Source: Calendula officinalis (taxonomy: Eukaryota; Streptophyta; Magnoliopsida; Asterales; Asteraceae). From it: a DNA stretch of 64,000 bases. The position numbers and the translations under genes are program-made. Location: assembly GCA_963853835.1 (NCBI GenBank), contig OY970823.1, forward strand, positions 5,040,001 through 5,104,000, written 5' to 3'. The first letter of the stretch is position 1; each line of letters starts with the position of its first letter. Positions 36,341-51,550 of this stretch are shown piece by piece. The notes under the pieces were generated by a model. The model was not told where the DNA came from and did not search any database. It saw nothing but the letters and a program-made list of their open reading frames with translations.

Positions 36341-38397
36341 TATATATCACGCCAATTCAATCTAAACACCACTATTGTGCACATATACAAACATATGTAT
36401 ATGTCACACCAATACCATCTATACATCTCTATTGTGCACATATACAAACATATGTATATGTCACACCAATACCATCTATTACTCATCTTGCATTCTAGTA
36501 CCATTCACATAATATCACATTATCGTTTTGTTTCATATCTAACATATTTCTCATTTGACATATTACTCAACACGATCCACATGACACTACCTTTTCATTG
36601 TCGTATGCCTTTGAAGGCCATCACATAATGCACATGCATTGTATCCCGCGGATAACTAATAAAATCCCGTTTCACTTACACATTAACCACCATTAACCGG
36701 TTCATTTCCTTATTACCACATTTCCAAATCTTTTTATCACTACGGAAGTAACTATCACTCCATTCCATTAATCATAACTCACCGGTCATCCCAGTCATCT
36801 TTGAGTCAGCCAATCGACTCCGGTCTACACTTGCAACCCATGACTTAGCACCCAATGGTCCAACACTCGATTTTCTACTTTCATACATCGTGGGACTTAG
36901 GACTATTCCTCCCCCCATCGTAGTCTCACACTACAGTACGTCATACATTATCACGCTATTGTTATGACACTTTTACCGACAATCTTCTTCTCACCCGAGA
37001 TTATCGAATCCATCAATCCTGTCACATAACTTGCTATGGCTACGCGCCAACTTTTACTCAACTGTTTTCAACGATTAAATTCGTCATTCCCGACACTTAT
37101 TCCTTCCCACGTATTTTCCATTTATGAGCTCTAAGGCATCACCATACCTTAGTCGTTCTTTCCTTAACCATTCACGTATAATAATATCACATTACTCACC
37201 CGGATTCCCGCCGAATATCAAAATTCCATTTCCAAAGTTTATGTTTCTATAATTCTCATTCATACTAACAATTCTTAACAAGAGTTAATACTTCATTGTA
37301 CTACTATCCCCTTGTTGATAACATCTACCATTCTCATGGTCCCCCTTTGACACTACATAATAGCATCAATCCTTATATCCTTACTACATACGACACACCG
37401 GCCCATAATCCTTTCCAATGTATGATTTCTATACACATACTAACCGGGAAGACTATTCCCAAAATAAATCTCCATAATACAACTTATCTCCAATTTCTAT
37501 AGGCACCAATTCGTGCAATAACTAAACAATTAAGCCATAATCACATACATCATTTTTTACCAAAGATCTTCGAGGTTGCATCGTGAACCCCCTCTAGATT
37601 TTTTTCAGGTCGACTTCCCCTTTCAACTCACTCGTGAGTTCCTTTCACAACATCGTGTACCGCGTTCTGTTCCCCAAGGTGCATACAACACATTCAATCG
37701 TGTCAACACCTCACCCTTCAATAATGGTGATACTCAAGTCATCATATCATTCTTCCTTCGTTTGCTACTATCTAGCACTGGCTCAGTCTACCAAATCCAC
37801 CACATCGTGACCTCCGGCTTGGAACTTCCGAAATACACAAAGGTTTTACACGCTATGAAGACCCTATACAACATCCTTCAATTTCTTCCGATTAGGTCTT
37901 GCTACCTTTTTTATGTAGATAACTTCCACTACGGACTTCGCCATTTGATGACTCTCCCTTCGTACGGGTATTGGAATCATTCCGCCTACCCTCGTTCATA
38001 CGGTTATCAAAAGTCTGGTTCACATTCTCATTCATAACTCTTCCCAATTTAGTTGAGCTCGTCCACTTTTCACATTCATTCCTATGCCATACCAACGTAT
38101 CCAACAAACAAGATTCAAACGGTCGACTCAACAGTCGAAAACAACTCAACTAGATCAAAACATGACATCTCTCATAGGGTCGTCCCTATCATACTAATGC
38201 CCTATGGTCCCCAAAAGACCTCACATGGCACATTTCATAACAACTTCTATAGGTCCCCTAGGTTCAACCCTAAGCTTAACATAAAGTCTCAAGGTCAACC
38301 TATCGATCTCAAGGAATCTTACATTCCTATTGCTACAGTCTAAGACTAGGATGGACATCCAACCTAATTCACTTAAACTATAGCTCTAATACCAAGT
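35395..38397 (-). mobile_element. Internal region of a truncated, apparently non-coding LTR element
   Basis: Directly adjoins the PBS and 5' LTR at its right end (minus orientation), so it is the internal DNA of that element. No gag, RT or integrase motif was found on either strand over 3 kb, unlike the other two gypsy copies. It resembles a large retrotransposon derivative. A (TA)n block lies at 36284-36337, and a word pair around ACCAATACCATCTAT is repeated near 36407 and 36466. No 3' LTR appears at the left end. Confidence 0.45.
38379..38397 (-). other. Primer-binding site of the minus-strand LTR element
   Basis: Read on the minus strand, ACTTGGTATTAGAGC follows the LTR end. It is one base from the initiator-Met PBS of the complete gypsy, and the next words (AAGTGAATTAGGTTGG) also match that element. 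Confidence 0.7.
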
Positions 38398-40828
<2,431 letters not shown>

Positions 40829-41935
40829 CGATCCATATAAACTGTTTAATTAAATCGGTTAGCGCTTTGAATGACTCACACATCTTAAATTGGTCAACTT
40901 TTAAAATGTGTATCTAGAACCTACTGAGATATATCTATTTTATAAATATATATTTATAAAATATTAAAGTATAAACATCTATATTTTTCAAACATGTTTT
41001 AATAATTATATGGGTTGCATGGTTATTCCATTTAAATTATCATCAATATGAACCTAACTCGTCTAATAAACATGTCAATTGAGTTGATCCAATATTAACC
41101 TAAAACTTGTTTGGCTCAACTCTAACATGTTTAATTTTGTATCGGTTTCAGATCAAATTTCATATTGCTAAACATTTTTTCATTTTCTTTGAAAATGTAC
41201 AACTCAGACAACTATCACAACTTTTTTGGACTTCAAACTCACCTTGATACTTTTAGTTTGATCACCATTGTCACATCAGCGATAAATCATATTTTTTCTC
41301 TTCCGACCAAACGCATGACAAATCCCGACCAAACCCGTATAGCAGGTGACCAAATCTCTTCCCCTCTGAAATCAACCTCTTCTTTTTCTCAATCAGGTGA
41401 CTTCCAACGCTCACCGCAACGACCGAATGCTGTTGTCTGACGTGTTTGGTTTGGGGGCGTAAGGAGTGGGACGTATCGGTCAAGGGGTGACGGCTGGCAA
41501 ATGGGAAGGTAAACGCACCCTTACGGGTAGTCTAAAATCTCTAATCTCAAGGGTTTTTGGTAACAATGGCTGTACTATGGGGGTGGGCATCTGCCTCCAA
41601 AATTTTAATGTTATTGCAGATTTTGTTTTTTAAAAAAGGTTCTTTCGTGTTCATATTTGTAAGCAAAACAAATGAACTAACGTGTAGTCTAATTGGTTTT
41701 TGCATTTACCATAAATCAAAAGAAGATGTAATGAGTTCGACAAAATATTATTTTAATTATTTTTTCTCTTTCTCTTTATGTTTCCTTCCCTATCTTCTTT
41801 TTTTACTGTGACACTTGTAATTCAATCTCATTTTTTTATTTTTCTATCATTTCCCCTGTAATATCTAATTTAATTCTTCCTCCAAATTAATAAATTTTTT
41901 TGTTATTCTTTTTTCTATTATTTTCTTGTTAAATA
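40829..41935. other. AT-rich intergenic DNA, no gene recognised
   Basis: Short frames at 41165-41440 and 41271-41483 have no recognisable domain. No array or TIR pair seen. Confidence 0.4.
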
Positions 41936-42543
41936 TCTATTAAATATAATAAAAGAACATTAGGGTGCCACGTGGCACATTTTAGGAAGCCGAAATAACA
42001 CGTGGCAACTTTTAAGTGGCTGCAAATTTCGAATTCCCGCTCATTTCAAGCATGCGCATAATTTCGAGTAATTATGGTATGAAGTCTGCATTTTTGTAAA
42101 GCCTGCATATAGTTTCGAGTAATTATGGTATCTCTGCATTTTTGTAAAATCATAATTTGACAAAATTCGAATCATTATTAGGAAATTCACATAATTAGGA
42201 ACAATGCACATAATTAGGAAATTAACCTAAAATTCGAATCATAATTATGAGCAATCTGTTTCTTAAAATGAATCATTGACTTTGTGAATGGTTTCCGTAT
42301 GATTTGAATTTGAGCTCTTTATTCACTTCCTTATTTCGCAAATCTTCTTGAGGAAGACATCTATTTCAATTTCTTTGCCTTTAATAATTCATCCTAATAA
42401 GGAATTAGTTGAAATTTAATTACAGATTTATGCCATTCTGTTTCCTTGATTCTTGCTATATTTTAATTTCAAATTCCATTTTAAGTATTCATTCGTTCCA
42501 TTTTCTTCTTGAAAGTGAATTAGGTTGCAGAAACCAGAGGAGA

Positions 42544-42822
42544 TCAAGGAGCCACAAAATGCTCTGTATAGTCAGAAATGACGTCTAAGACCTGTGCCAA
42601 CGGCACGTCTCCGCTACTCGTCGTGGGGCTTTTCTGGCCGTCGCCCGCCGACGCCGTTGGCACGGAGGCGTCGTGCGGGCCGTCGTGAGATATTCGTCGT
42701 GGTGAGGACGTGTGGAAGAATGCGTCGAGGGGTAGAAGAAAAGCCAGCGGGAGAGAGAGGGGGGAAGAAGGAGGAAGGGAGGGGGTTTGGGAGTTGTACT
42801 TTAGGCTGAAAAACTTGTACAT
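42544..42822 (-). other. GC-rich island inside the Helitron, origin unknown
   Basis: A GC-rich block open on both strands; the minus-strand frame gives 92 residues rich in Ser, Pro and Leu. I recognise no domain. It stands out from the AT-rich Helitron body and could be another captured 5' exon/UTR. Confidence 0.35.
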
Positions 42823-43671
42823 GTGGTGTTTTTTTATTAAAAAATGTTTTTGTTATCTGTTTTTTTTTAATTTTATTCTTTTTATATTTGTTTTAATAAT
42901 AAAAAATATATTAATTTTGTTTTAATTTTAATTTTTTTTATATTTTTTTAATTAAAAAGGATGATGTGGAAAGGATGGGTTTAGTGATGGGTTAGTGATG
43001 GGTAGGGTTGGCACGAACGTGTCAGTAGCGGGTCAGTAAGGATGCGATGACGTGGCGCTAGTGATGGGTTTAGTGATGGGTAAGGGTTGGGAGAGGCCTA
43101 ATTTAACACCCTAAAAGCTGCGACGTGAAATCATATTTCTTTGTCGTCCTGATTTTATCATCCTTCTATTCATATTTGGAAATTCAATATTAACCTCTGT
43201 TTCATTGAGGATCTCTGTTGATTCAACCTTCAAAATTACTCTGATTATCATCAATCTGCATGCAATTGCAAGTGTTTTTTATTTGTTAGTGTTTCTATCG
43301 AATTTCTTGGAAGTACGACCCGATTTGGTTTTATTTACATATGTTTCCATAAATTATTTTTAAACTTTATAGATTTCAATTGGCGATGTATTACTCCTAA
43401 GGCGTACTAGGAGAAAAGTATAACGAGAGGTAAGATTTCATTTCTAAATTTCAATTAATCATTTATTAAAGTAATAGGTGTAAAAATGGTGTAAGATTTG
43501 ATTAAAAATGGTGTAAATTTGATTCAAGTGAGTGGGTCACATCGTGTTAATTTGATTAAAAAATGGTGTAACAATGTAAAATAATAAAGTTTAAAAATCT
43601 TTGTTGATATATTTTTGGTTATTTATATTTTAGTGTTATCGGATACACTTTGCTTCTTAACTTAATCGAGT

Positions 43672-44330
43672 ATGGTTGAAGAGGCTTTGGAAGTTCTGGA
43701 AGTTGCTACAGATTTGAGTTGCCCATCCAACTTGGTAAACTTGAGACTACAAAGCTAGAGGTGGGGAAAATGGGCGGGTCGATATTGAGCAGAAAGGTTT
43801 CGGGTCTAAAATGATCATTCTTGATGTGGATCAGATGGGTTGATCCAAAACTTTTTTTGTCTGAAAACTTTAGGATCCGTTTTAGTTGCGTATATTTTTT
43901 TCTTCTAATTTTACTATTATCTATAATAATAATAATAAAATTAATAATAATAATATAATTTTGATGCATACATGATATTGCCCTCCTAGCGGAGGGAGAG
44001 TCAAAGTGGAAGCAATTGGGTGAATTACGTTGGAATGGTATTTTTAAACTTTTTCTAAAAAAAATAAGTTTATATTCCTTTTGTAATATTTAAAACATAT
44101 ATAATAAAACCATTAAAATTAAAGATGAAAAAATATTTTAAATGATTTTTTTAGTGTTTGGACATTGCAGTTGGAAATGGCAGAGGATTGTTTGGTACAT
44201 GCAATAGATTTGAGTGATTTATTGCTTCTTTATTCCTCTTTAGGAGATGTTGACAGAGATCGAAGAACTTGCAAAAGAAAATTGATAAAATAATGTTGCT
44301 TTTGCTTCTTTGTTTATGTTGGGTAAATTA
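43672..44330 (+). pseudogene. Captured exon fragments of coatomer subunit beta' (COPB2-like)
   Basis: Three exon-like pieces in order and sense orientation within the Helitron. At 43672-43745 the peptide MVEEALEVLEVATD resembles the EEALEVATD region. At 43989-44030, AEGESKWKQLGEL matches the conserved ESKWKQLGELA segment. At 44171-44330, after an AG acceptor, LEMAEDCLVHAIDLSDLLLL and YSSLGD are followed, after a frame change, by LAKEN and NNVAFASLFMLGKL, as in the C-terminal half of the COPI beta' subunit. Intron-like DNA separates them, so capture was from genomic DNA. In-frame stops (about 44279-44284), the frameshift and the missing rest of the gene make it non-functional. Identification rests on remembered family sequence. 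Confidence 0.75.
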
Positions 44331-44713
44331 AAAATATTGTTTGCAGTTGTTAGTCGACAACTTACTCAACACATTTCATCGATAAATTGTTAAATCAAAG
44401 TTCATATAATTTTCATACATGTACTGACAAATTTCAAAACTTCAAACTTTTGAGATTAAATCAAAGTTCATAAAGAACAGTTTATAAAAGTTCATGACTA
44501 CAATTTAAATACATATACTGCAAAAGTAAAATAAAAAAGTTAAAATTCAGTCGTAAGTTAAGATATAAAACTATTTAAATTATAGAAAATTTATAGAATT
44601 TTTTTATCGTAAATCTAACAACCATAAAATTATATATACATATTTATATACTATAAAAATTACATTTAATAAAATTACTGACAGCCCGTGATTTTTCACG
44701 GGTCATAACCTAG

Positions 44714-46222
44714 TTCATACAATATTTAAATCAAACTTTGTATTTTAAAGTTAGATTTTTTCCGATAATTTCGTATATAACAATTCTACTATTGTAGATA
44801 AATTAGTTGAATTTTATGTAAAAACTTGAACTATAATTTAAAAATGGCGAAAATTAAACTCAATTTCATTTTCCGATTTAAGATTTGACGTGAAAAGTAA
44901 AAGCTCTACCGAGGATGTGAACTACGCTACTCCCCTGAACTTTGCCCCCCAATGAATTTCTATTTTTATTTTTCTACCGCCATTGGTTGGTAACAACATA
45001 TTTATCAAAACATTCGTAAATGAAACTTAATATGTTCAATTTGATAAATATTAACTTTACATAAGTGTTTTATTCTTGTCATTACTAATGTTGTACATTT
45101 GATGATGTATGTTGGTATTTTGTAATGTCAAAAATGAGAAAGATATAACACTTTAAATTCACGGATCAATAACTACGAGTGGTAATTTAGTTGTTGAATT
45201 TGATATTCATAAGAGTAAAAAGATCTAGGAGCTCTCATGTAAAATCTATATCACGAAAAGAAAATATCCTCTTATGGCTACTGAGTTTCATCCACGTCTA
45301 CTCTGGTTTATCTATAAAGCAAATGATCATTATGAGTTTAGTCGATAAGTAAAACGAGTTGGAATCAAACTAACATAAAGAGAAAAAGAAGTTCACGGAC
45401 CAATTAGGACATATCAAATACTTGCAATGTGAGACATTGAAATGAAAAGTCTTCTATTTTTATTAACTTCTTTTATGTATTTGTTTCTCTGTCATCATTG
45501 TTATCTCTGTCTGAATTTGTTGCTTTAAAGGGCTAGTCTTTATAACTCACATAACACAAAAACTGTTGCAACTACTACAAGTGTGTGGTTCATATGCAAA
45601 CAAATAATACAAGCATATTTAAAACCAAAGTAAATATACTATTATTATATTATATTATATTTCAAATAAGATAATCATATTAAAATACGCAAAAATATAA
45701 TTACCATCATTTATTTGCTTACCCAAAATATTGCATAGTAGATTTATCATATTTTATAAAAATATTTATCTTTACTCATGTATATAATTCATAATGTATT
45801 TGAAACATTTTTAAATTAGCAAGAATTATTTTATAGTCAACATACTTACTATTGAAATATAGATTTGTATTCATAAAAAATATGCATATTGCAAAACTTG
45901 AATTGTGACTTTCATGTTATGGTAAAGGGCTTAACCATACATAACCAATTTCAGATAACGAGTTATGTAAAAGACTTAAAGTATATAATGCATAAACGAA
46001 CATTTTGAGTAATTGATTTAAGTAAAAACATGTAGTATCAATTGCTTGAGCCCAAAATCATATTCTTCCTTTAAATAATCCGGTATTATTTTGGTGTTCT
46101 TGTACTTTTATCGTCACATAATTTTTCAAGATTAATTGGGTGCTTCTGAACTTAATAGGAAACTAACCCAAAATTCCACTTTCTTGATAATATTGAATGG
46201 CTTTACTTTATGTTCTTAGAAA
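44714..46222. other. AT-rich intergenic DNA, nothing coding
   Basis: No long frames, arrays or terminal repeats noticed between the Helitron end and the Reina-like element's target duplication. Confidence 0.45.
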
Positions 46223-46227
46223 GAATA

Positions 46228-46612
46228 TGATACGAATCCACCACAAGCAGTAGCCCAAACCTCACAGCTAGCCCAAACATCACCGGCCCAAGACTTGTCG
46301 AGCAGGCCCAAACGAAATGCTAAGAAGCCCATTCGGTTCCTTGACTAAGCTTGCTGCCAAAGTAAGCTAAATGAGTCCTCCACCTCTCCAGATTTCATGC
46401 ATGCATTCACGTAGGAAGATCCCTGAATAAGTGGAACGTGGGATGACCACATCTCCACCAATTGCATTAGATTAGGAAAAGCATGTTTAATTTCTTCTCT
46501 ATTTAAAGTCTTGTAATTTCGTTTAAGGAATATATCAGAAAATTGCCCCAAAGTGTCTTATCTTTTCTTGTTTCTTGGGAGAACTAACCCATCTCTAATT
46601 CGGGTTCTATCA
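46228..46612 (+). repeat. 5' LTR of the Reina-like element
   Basis: 385 bp, begins TGATACGAATCC, ends GGTTCTATCA. Confidence 0.92.
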
Positions 46613-46637
46613 ATTGGTGCTTTCATCAATCGTTACC

Positions 46638-49600
46638 ATGCCTCCTCGTCGCGAATCCACCTCCGACGATCCACCACCGATACCTCCAACCAGTCCGGCC
46701 ATCTCCACTGATCTCCAAAGCCTGATCCAACTCACTTCCACTCTCATATCACATATCACATCTCAATCCGCATCCATGTCCGAACAAACCGCTGCCGTAC
46801 ACAATCTCACCAATCTCCTCGCCACCCGCCACACTGAATCAAACCAGCTTAGAACCAACCCGCCACCACCACCGCCACCCCCACCACCAACCCCACCCCC
46901 AAATCAAAATCAACCCCGACCCCCAAAAATACTCCTCCCTACCTTCGACGGTTCCAATCCTCTTGATTGGATATTCCAAGCAGAAAATTACTTTCAATAC
47001 TATACCATTCCACCCGATCAACGTATACACCTTACTGTTTTTTACTTCACCGGAGACGCATTAAGTTGGTACAAACATTTGTCCAACAATGGTCTACTCG
47101 GTACTTGGCAAGAATTTACCCGATCCATAGAAACCCGCTTCGGGCCATCCACCTTCGAGAACCACCAAGCCACCTTATTTAAACTCCGCCAAAACTCCAC
47201 TGTTTCATCATATCAAAGTGAATTCGAGAAAATAAGTAATTGTGTATCCGGCCTTTCCACAGAAGCATTACGCAATTGCTTTATCTCGGGGCTACGAACC
47301 GACATCCAAAACGAAATTGCCCTTCACCACCCGACCACCCTTCACCAAACTTATGGTTTAGCCAAGCTTATTGAAGATAAGCTAAACCCGAACCGTATCC
47401 GCAACCCATCCAACCCTCGCACATCCTACCAACAATCTAACCAAACTGCCATACAAACAAAAACCACTACCCTTACCCTACCCCCACCAACAAATATGCA
47501 AAACAACTCAGTCGGGTTGTTACCATCCCCACCAAAACCGCGTAGCACAATTCCCTCCACACGCCTCTCACCCGAAGCCCTACAAAAACGCAGAGCTGAA
47601 GGTTTATGTTTTCATTGCCCGGAAAAATTTCAACCAGGTCACATATGCAACCCGCAACAATTCTTATTGATCGCCGACAACGACACACCACCAGACACCG
47701 ACACCTTACCAGACTCCGGTTTTTTCACCCTTGAATCCCACCAAACCGATGACATCGACTCACCACACCACAACGACACACCCCTCTTACTAAACCTATC
47801 GGACGCCGCCTTCTTTGGCCTCCAAACACCAAAATCTGTCCGAGTTACCGGCCACATCCATAACCGCCCAGTTACGATCCTAATTGATTGTGGTAGTACT
47901 CATAATATCATACAACCTCGAATAGCCGACATGTTAACCATCCAGCCAACCGCTATAACCCCATTTCCGGTCATGGTCGGTAACGGCCACTTTTTGGAAT
48001 GCAAAACCCTCATCCAAGCCACACCACTAGAAATCAACAAAACCAAGTTTAGTGTTCCATTGTTTGTCATTCCGGTACAAGGCGCCGATGTCATTCTCGG
48101 CCTCGCATGGTTAAGTTCCCTAGGTCCCATCCTCGCGGACTTCTCCATTCCGCAGCTGTCATTCACCTTCAACGGTTCACCATGCGTTCTACGAGGCCAA
48201 CCACTAGCCTCCGCGGTAACGCCTAGCATGCTCCACACTTTGATTCGCAAAAACACTGTTGCCTCTTTACATACAATGATATACCATCATGCACCCCCAC
48301 CAAACACAATACCCGAACCAATTTCTCATTCTGATCCACAAATTAGTTCCTTGCTCACTAAATTTCAACCATTATTTGACCTACCCCACAGCCTTCCACC
48401 ACCGAGACCACATGACCACCACATTCCCTTAAACCCAAACACCAACCCAATCAACATAAAACCATATCGATATCCCCATTATCAAAAAACAATAATGACT
48501 TCACTCATTAAAGACATGCTTAATGATGGCGTCATTCAATCAAGCCAAAGTCCCTATTCGTCCCCGGTCTTACTCGTACAAAAGAAAGATGGCACATGGA
48601 GGTTTTGTGTCGATTACCAAGCCCTAAACGCCGCCACCATTCGTGATCGATTTCCAATACCGACAGTAGACGAATTACTAGACGAATTACACGGTTCAAA
48701 ATTCTTTTCAAAAATCGATCTACGAGCCGGGTACCATCAAATTCGAGTGGCACAAGAAGACATTCACAAAACTGCATTCCGAACCATCGATGGCCATTAC
48801 GAGTTCCGGGTAATGCCTTTCGGACTCACCAACGCACCATCGACATTTCAAGCCGCCATGAATGATTTATTTCGGTCAGTTTTGCGGAAATTCGTCTTAG
48901 TTTTCTTTGATGATATTCTTGTTTATAGCAACTCATTATCACACCATTATGAGCACCTTGAATTTGTATTCCAAACCCTACTGGATAACAAATATCACGC
49001 CAAGGCATCCAAATGTCTTTTTGCAGGAAGGTCCATACCGTTTTTGGGCCATATAATCTCGGCCGATGGCGTTCAAGCCGACCCGGATAAAATCGCAGCA
49101 ATTAACAATTGGCCCAGCCCAACTTCTTTCACAACGCTGCGAGCTTTTTTGGGCCTCACAGGCTACTACAGAAGGTTCGTTCCAACCTATGCTCACATCG
49201 CATCCCCGTTAACAGACATCCTTAAAAAACCATCGTTCACTTGGAATGATACCGCAGCCACCGCATTTCACCAACTCAAAGCCGCCATGGCAAAACTCGT
49301 CACACTAGCCTTACCAAATTTTACCGAAACCTTCGACCTCACAACAGATGCCTCCGGTGTCGCTATAGGAGCGGTACTTTCTCAAAACGATAAACCTATC
49401 TCGTTTTTTAGTAAAAAGTTATGTGATCGAATGCAAGCCAATTCAACCTACATTCGGGAATTATATGCGATCACAGAGTCGGTTAAAAAATGGAGACAAT
49501 ACCTTTTAGGTAGAAAATTCAGAGTCTTCACGGATCATCATAGCCTAAAACACCTCCTTACCCAAACAATTCAAACACCGGAACAACACAAATGGCTCAC

Positions 49601-51281
49601 CAAGCTTATGGGTTACGACTTCGAGTTGCATTATAAACCGGGTAAAGAAAACAAAGTCGCGGATGCCCTTAGCCGCCCAACCGACGCCACAAATTTCATG
49701 GCAATTTCGAGCCCGATCGCCAAATGGCTTGACGAACTTCGTGCATATTATCAAACCGATAACCAAGGACAAGAACTGATGGCACACTATGAAAACCAAT
49801 CACCAAAAATGCAACAACTTAACGGCTTGCTCTACACCGACGACCGCCTTTTTATTCCTAACACATCAAACTTTCGTTTTTTAATTTTGCAGGAATATCA
49901 TTCTTCTACTTTAGGTGGACACAGTGGAGTAAAAGCAACATTGCAGCGGATCCTATCCTCTTTTTATTGGCCCAACATGAAAGCAGATATCAAAGATTAC
50001 ATAAAGAAATGCCAAATTTGTCAAACCACAAAATACCCAACACATAAACCCTATGGCTTACTACAACCATTACCCACACCCACCAAAACATGGCATGACA
50101 TAACCATGGACTTTATTACCCATCTTCCACCATCCAACGGCAAAACCGCCATTTGGGTAATTGTCGATCGCCTTTCTAAATTCGCACATTTCATCGCATT
50201 ACCAAACCACTATACCGCCAACACCCTCGCTACCACATTTCTCAAGGATATCTAGCGACTTCATGGCCTACCCAATTCAATCACATCCGATAGAGACCCA
50301 CTTTTTCTTAGTCATTTTTGGACCCAACTTTTCAAGCAATTAGGCACAAAACTCCGTCACTCAAGTGCTTACCATCCACAAATCGACGGGCAAACTGAAG
50401 TGGTCAATCGATGTTTAGAGTCATACCTACGAGCATTTGTTCACGATGAGCCACGAAAATGGAATCAATATCTCTATTTGGCTGAATTTTGGTATAATAC
50501 AAGCTTCCACTCATCCATTCAAATGACGCCCTTTCGAGCAATATACGGTCGTGATGCATCAACAATCCACGAATACAAGCCGGGTTCCAACCATACCGCA
50601 TCAATCGAAGAATCATTATTGGAACACCAACGACTCACAACCCTACTAAAAACCGCTCTTGAAGTTACTCGTCAAAAGATGTCAAAACAGGCCAACAAAA
50701 AGCGCCTCGATAAGCAGTTTCAAGTCGGTGATTTCATCTACCTACGTCTCCGAAATTACCGCCAAAACTCAGTGATCAGTCGCGACAATCAGAAGTTAAC
50801 AAAACGTTTTTTTGGTCCATATAGGATATCGGAACGTATCGGGCCTGTTGCTTATCGGCTAGAATTACCTATAACCTCTAAAGTACACCCGGTATTTCAT
50901 GTATCCTTACATAAAGAAAGTCACTCACAAACTGTCTCATCAGAATTCCCAAATGAGTGGCTAACAGATTCAAATGATGATACCATAGAACCATAGGCAA
51001 TATTACAACAAAAACAAACAGGAAATCAAAGTGAAATACTTGTTATATGGAAAAACAATGATCAAGCGGAAGCTACATGGGAAAATCTCAACGATATTTC
51101 ACTACGATTTCCGGACTTTATCGGCCACGAGGACGTGTCCATTCTTCAACGGGAGGGTACTGATACGAATCCACCACAAGCAGTAGCCCAAACCTCACAG
51201 CTAGCCCAAACATCACCGGCCCAAGACTTGTCGAGCAGGCCCAAACGAAATGTTAAGAAGCCCATTCGGTTCCTTGACTAA
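46638..51281 (+). pseudogene. gag-pol of the Reina-like element with two in-frame stops
   Basis: Start at ATG 46638 (MPPRRES). A single frame reaches TAA 51279-51281 and is interrupted by TAG at 50253-50255 (in integrase) and TAG at 50994-50996 (before the chromodomain-like tail). Domains: Pro-rich linker (about 46855-46930); gag core (about 46960-47390); a Cys/His motif CFHCPEKFQPGHIC (about 47605); protease LIDCGSTHNII (about 47880); RT with VFFDDILVY (about 48900); RNase H TTDASGVAIG and TDHHSLKHLL; integrase HSGVKATLQR...CQICQ zinc finger (about 49920-50025), core ending YHPQIDGQTE (about 50370); tail LVIWKNNDQAEATWE (about 51035-51080). The frame continues about 120 nt into the 3' LTR. 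The copy is non-autonomous as it stands. Confidence 0.88.
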
Positions 51282-51545
51282 GCTTGCTGCCAAAGTAAGC
51301 TAAATGAGTCCTCCACCTCTCCAGATTTCATGCATGCATTCACGTAGGAAGATCCCTGAATAAGTGGAACGTGGGATGACCACATCTCCACCAACTGCAT
51401 TAGATTAGGAAAAGCATGTTTAATTTCTTCTCTATTTAAAGTCTTGTAATTTCGTTGAAGGAATATATCAGAAAATTGCCCCAAAGTGTCATATATTTTC
51501 TTGTTTCTTAGGAGAACTAACCCATCTCTAATTCGGGTTCTATCA
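51161..51545 (+). repeat. 3' LTR of the Reina-like element
   Basis: 385 bp, about 98% identical to the 5' LTR by eye. Its first 120 bp are in frame with pol. Confidence 0.92.
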
Positions 51546-51550
51546 GAATA

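Larger units (their letters stand above)
41936..44713 (+). mobile_element. Non-autonomous Helitron carrying coatomer beta' exons
   Basis: The 5' end TCTATTAAATATAATAAAAG is followed by GGTGCCACGTGGCAC. The 3' end is a hairpin CCCGTG-ATTTTT-CACGGG (44685-44702), then TCATAACCTAG, with T following and A preceding the element: Helitron structure with insertion between A and T. 2778 bp. No Rep/helicase. Both termini resemble the Helitron at 56083-60372. Besides the coatomer exons it carries a GC-rich block at 42550-42800 of unknown origin and AGTGATGGGTTTAGTGATGG repeats near 42970-43090. Confidence 0.75.
46228..51545 (+). mobile_element. Complete Reina-like Ty3-gypsy chromovirus
   Basis: 5318 bp with two 385-bp LTRs (46228-46612, 51161-51545), perfect 5-bp target duplication GAATA (46223-46227, 51546-51550), polypurine tract CGGGAGGG before the 3' LTR, and ATTGGTGCTTTCATC after the 5' LTR as presumed PBS. 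About six differences between LTRs (about 1.6%), so young. Short LTRs, compact size and the chromodomain-like tail fit the Reina lineage. Confidence 0.92.

Noticed and set aside
35933..36628. 231-codon plus-strand frame
   Set aside because: Contains a (TA)n tract and repeated ACCAATACCATCTAT words; no domain; lies inside the truncated LTR element.
41165..41483. Overlapping short frames near 41.2-41.5 kb
   Set aside because: No recognisable domain, promoter or exon structure on either strand.
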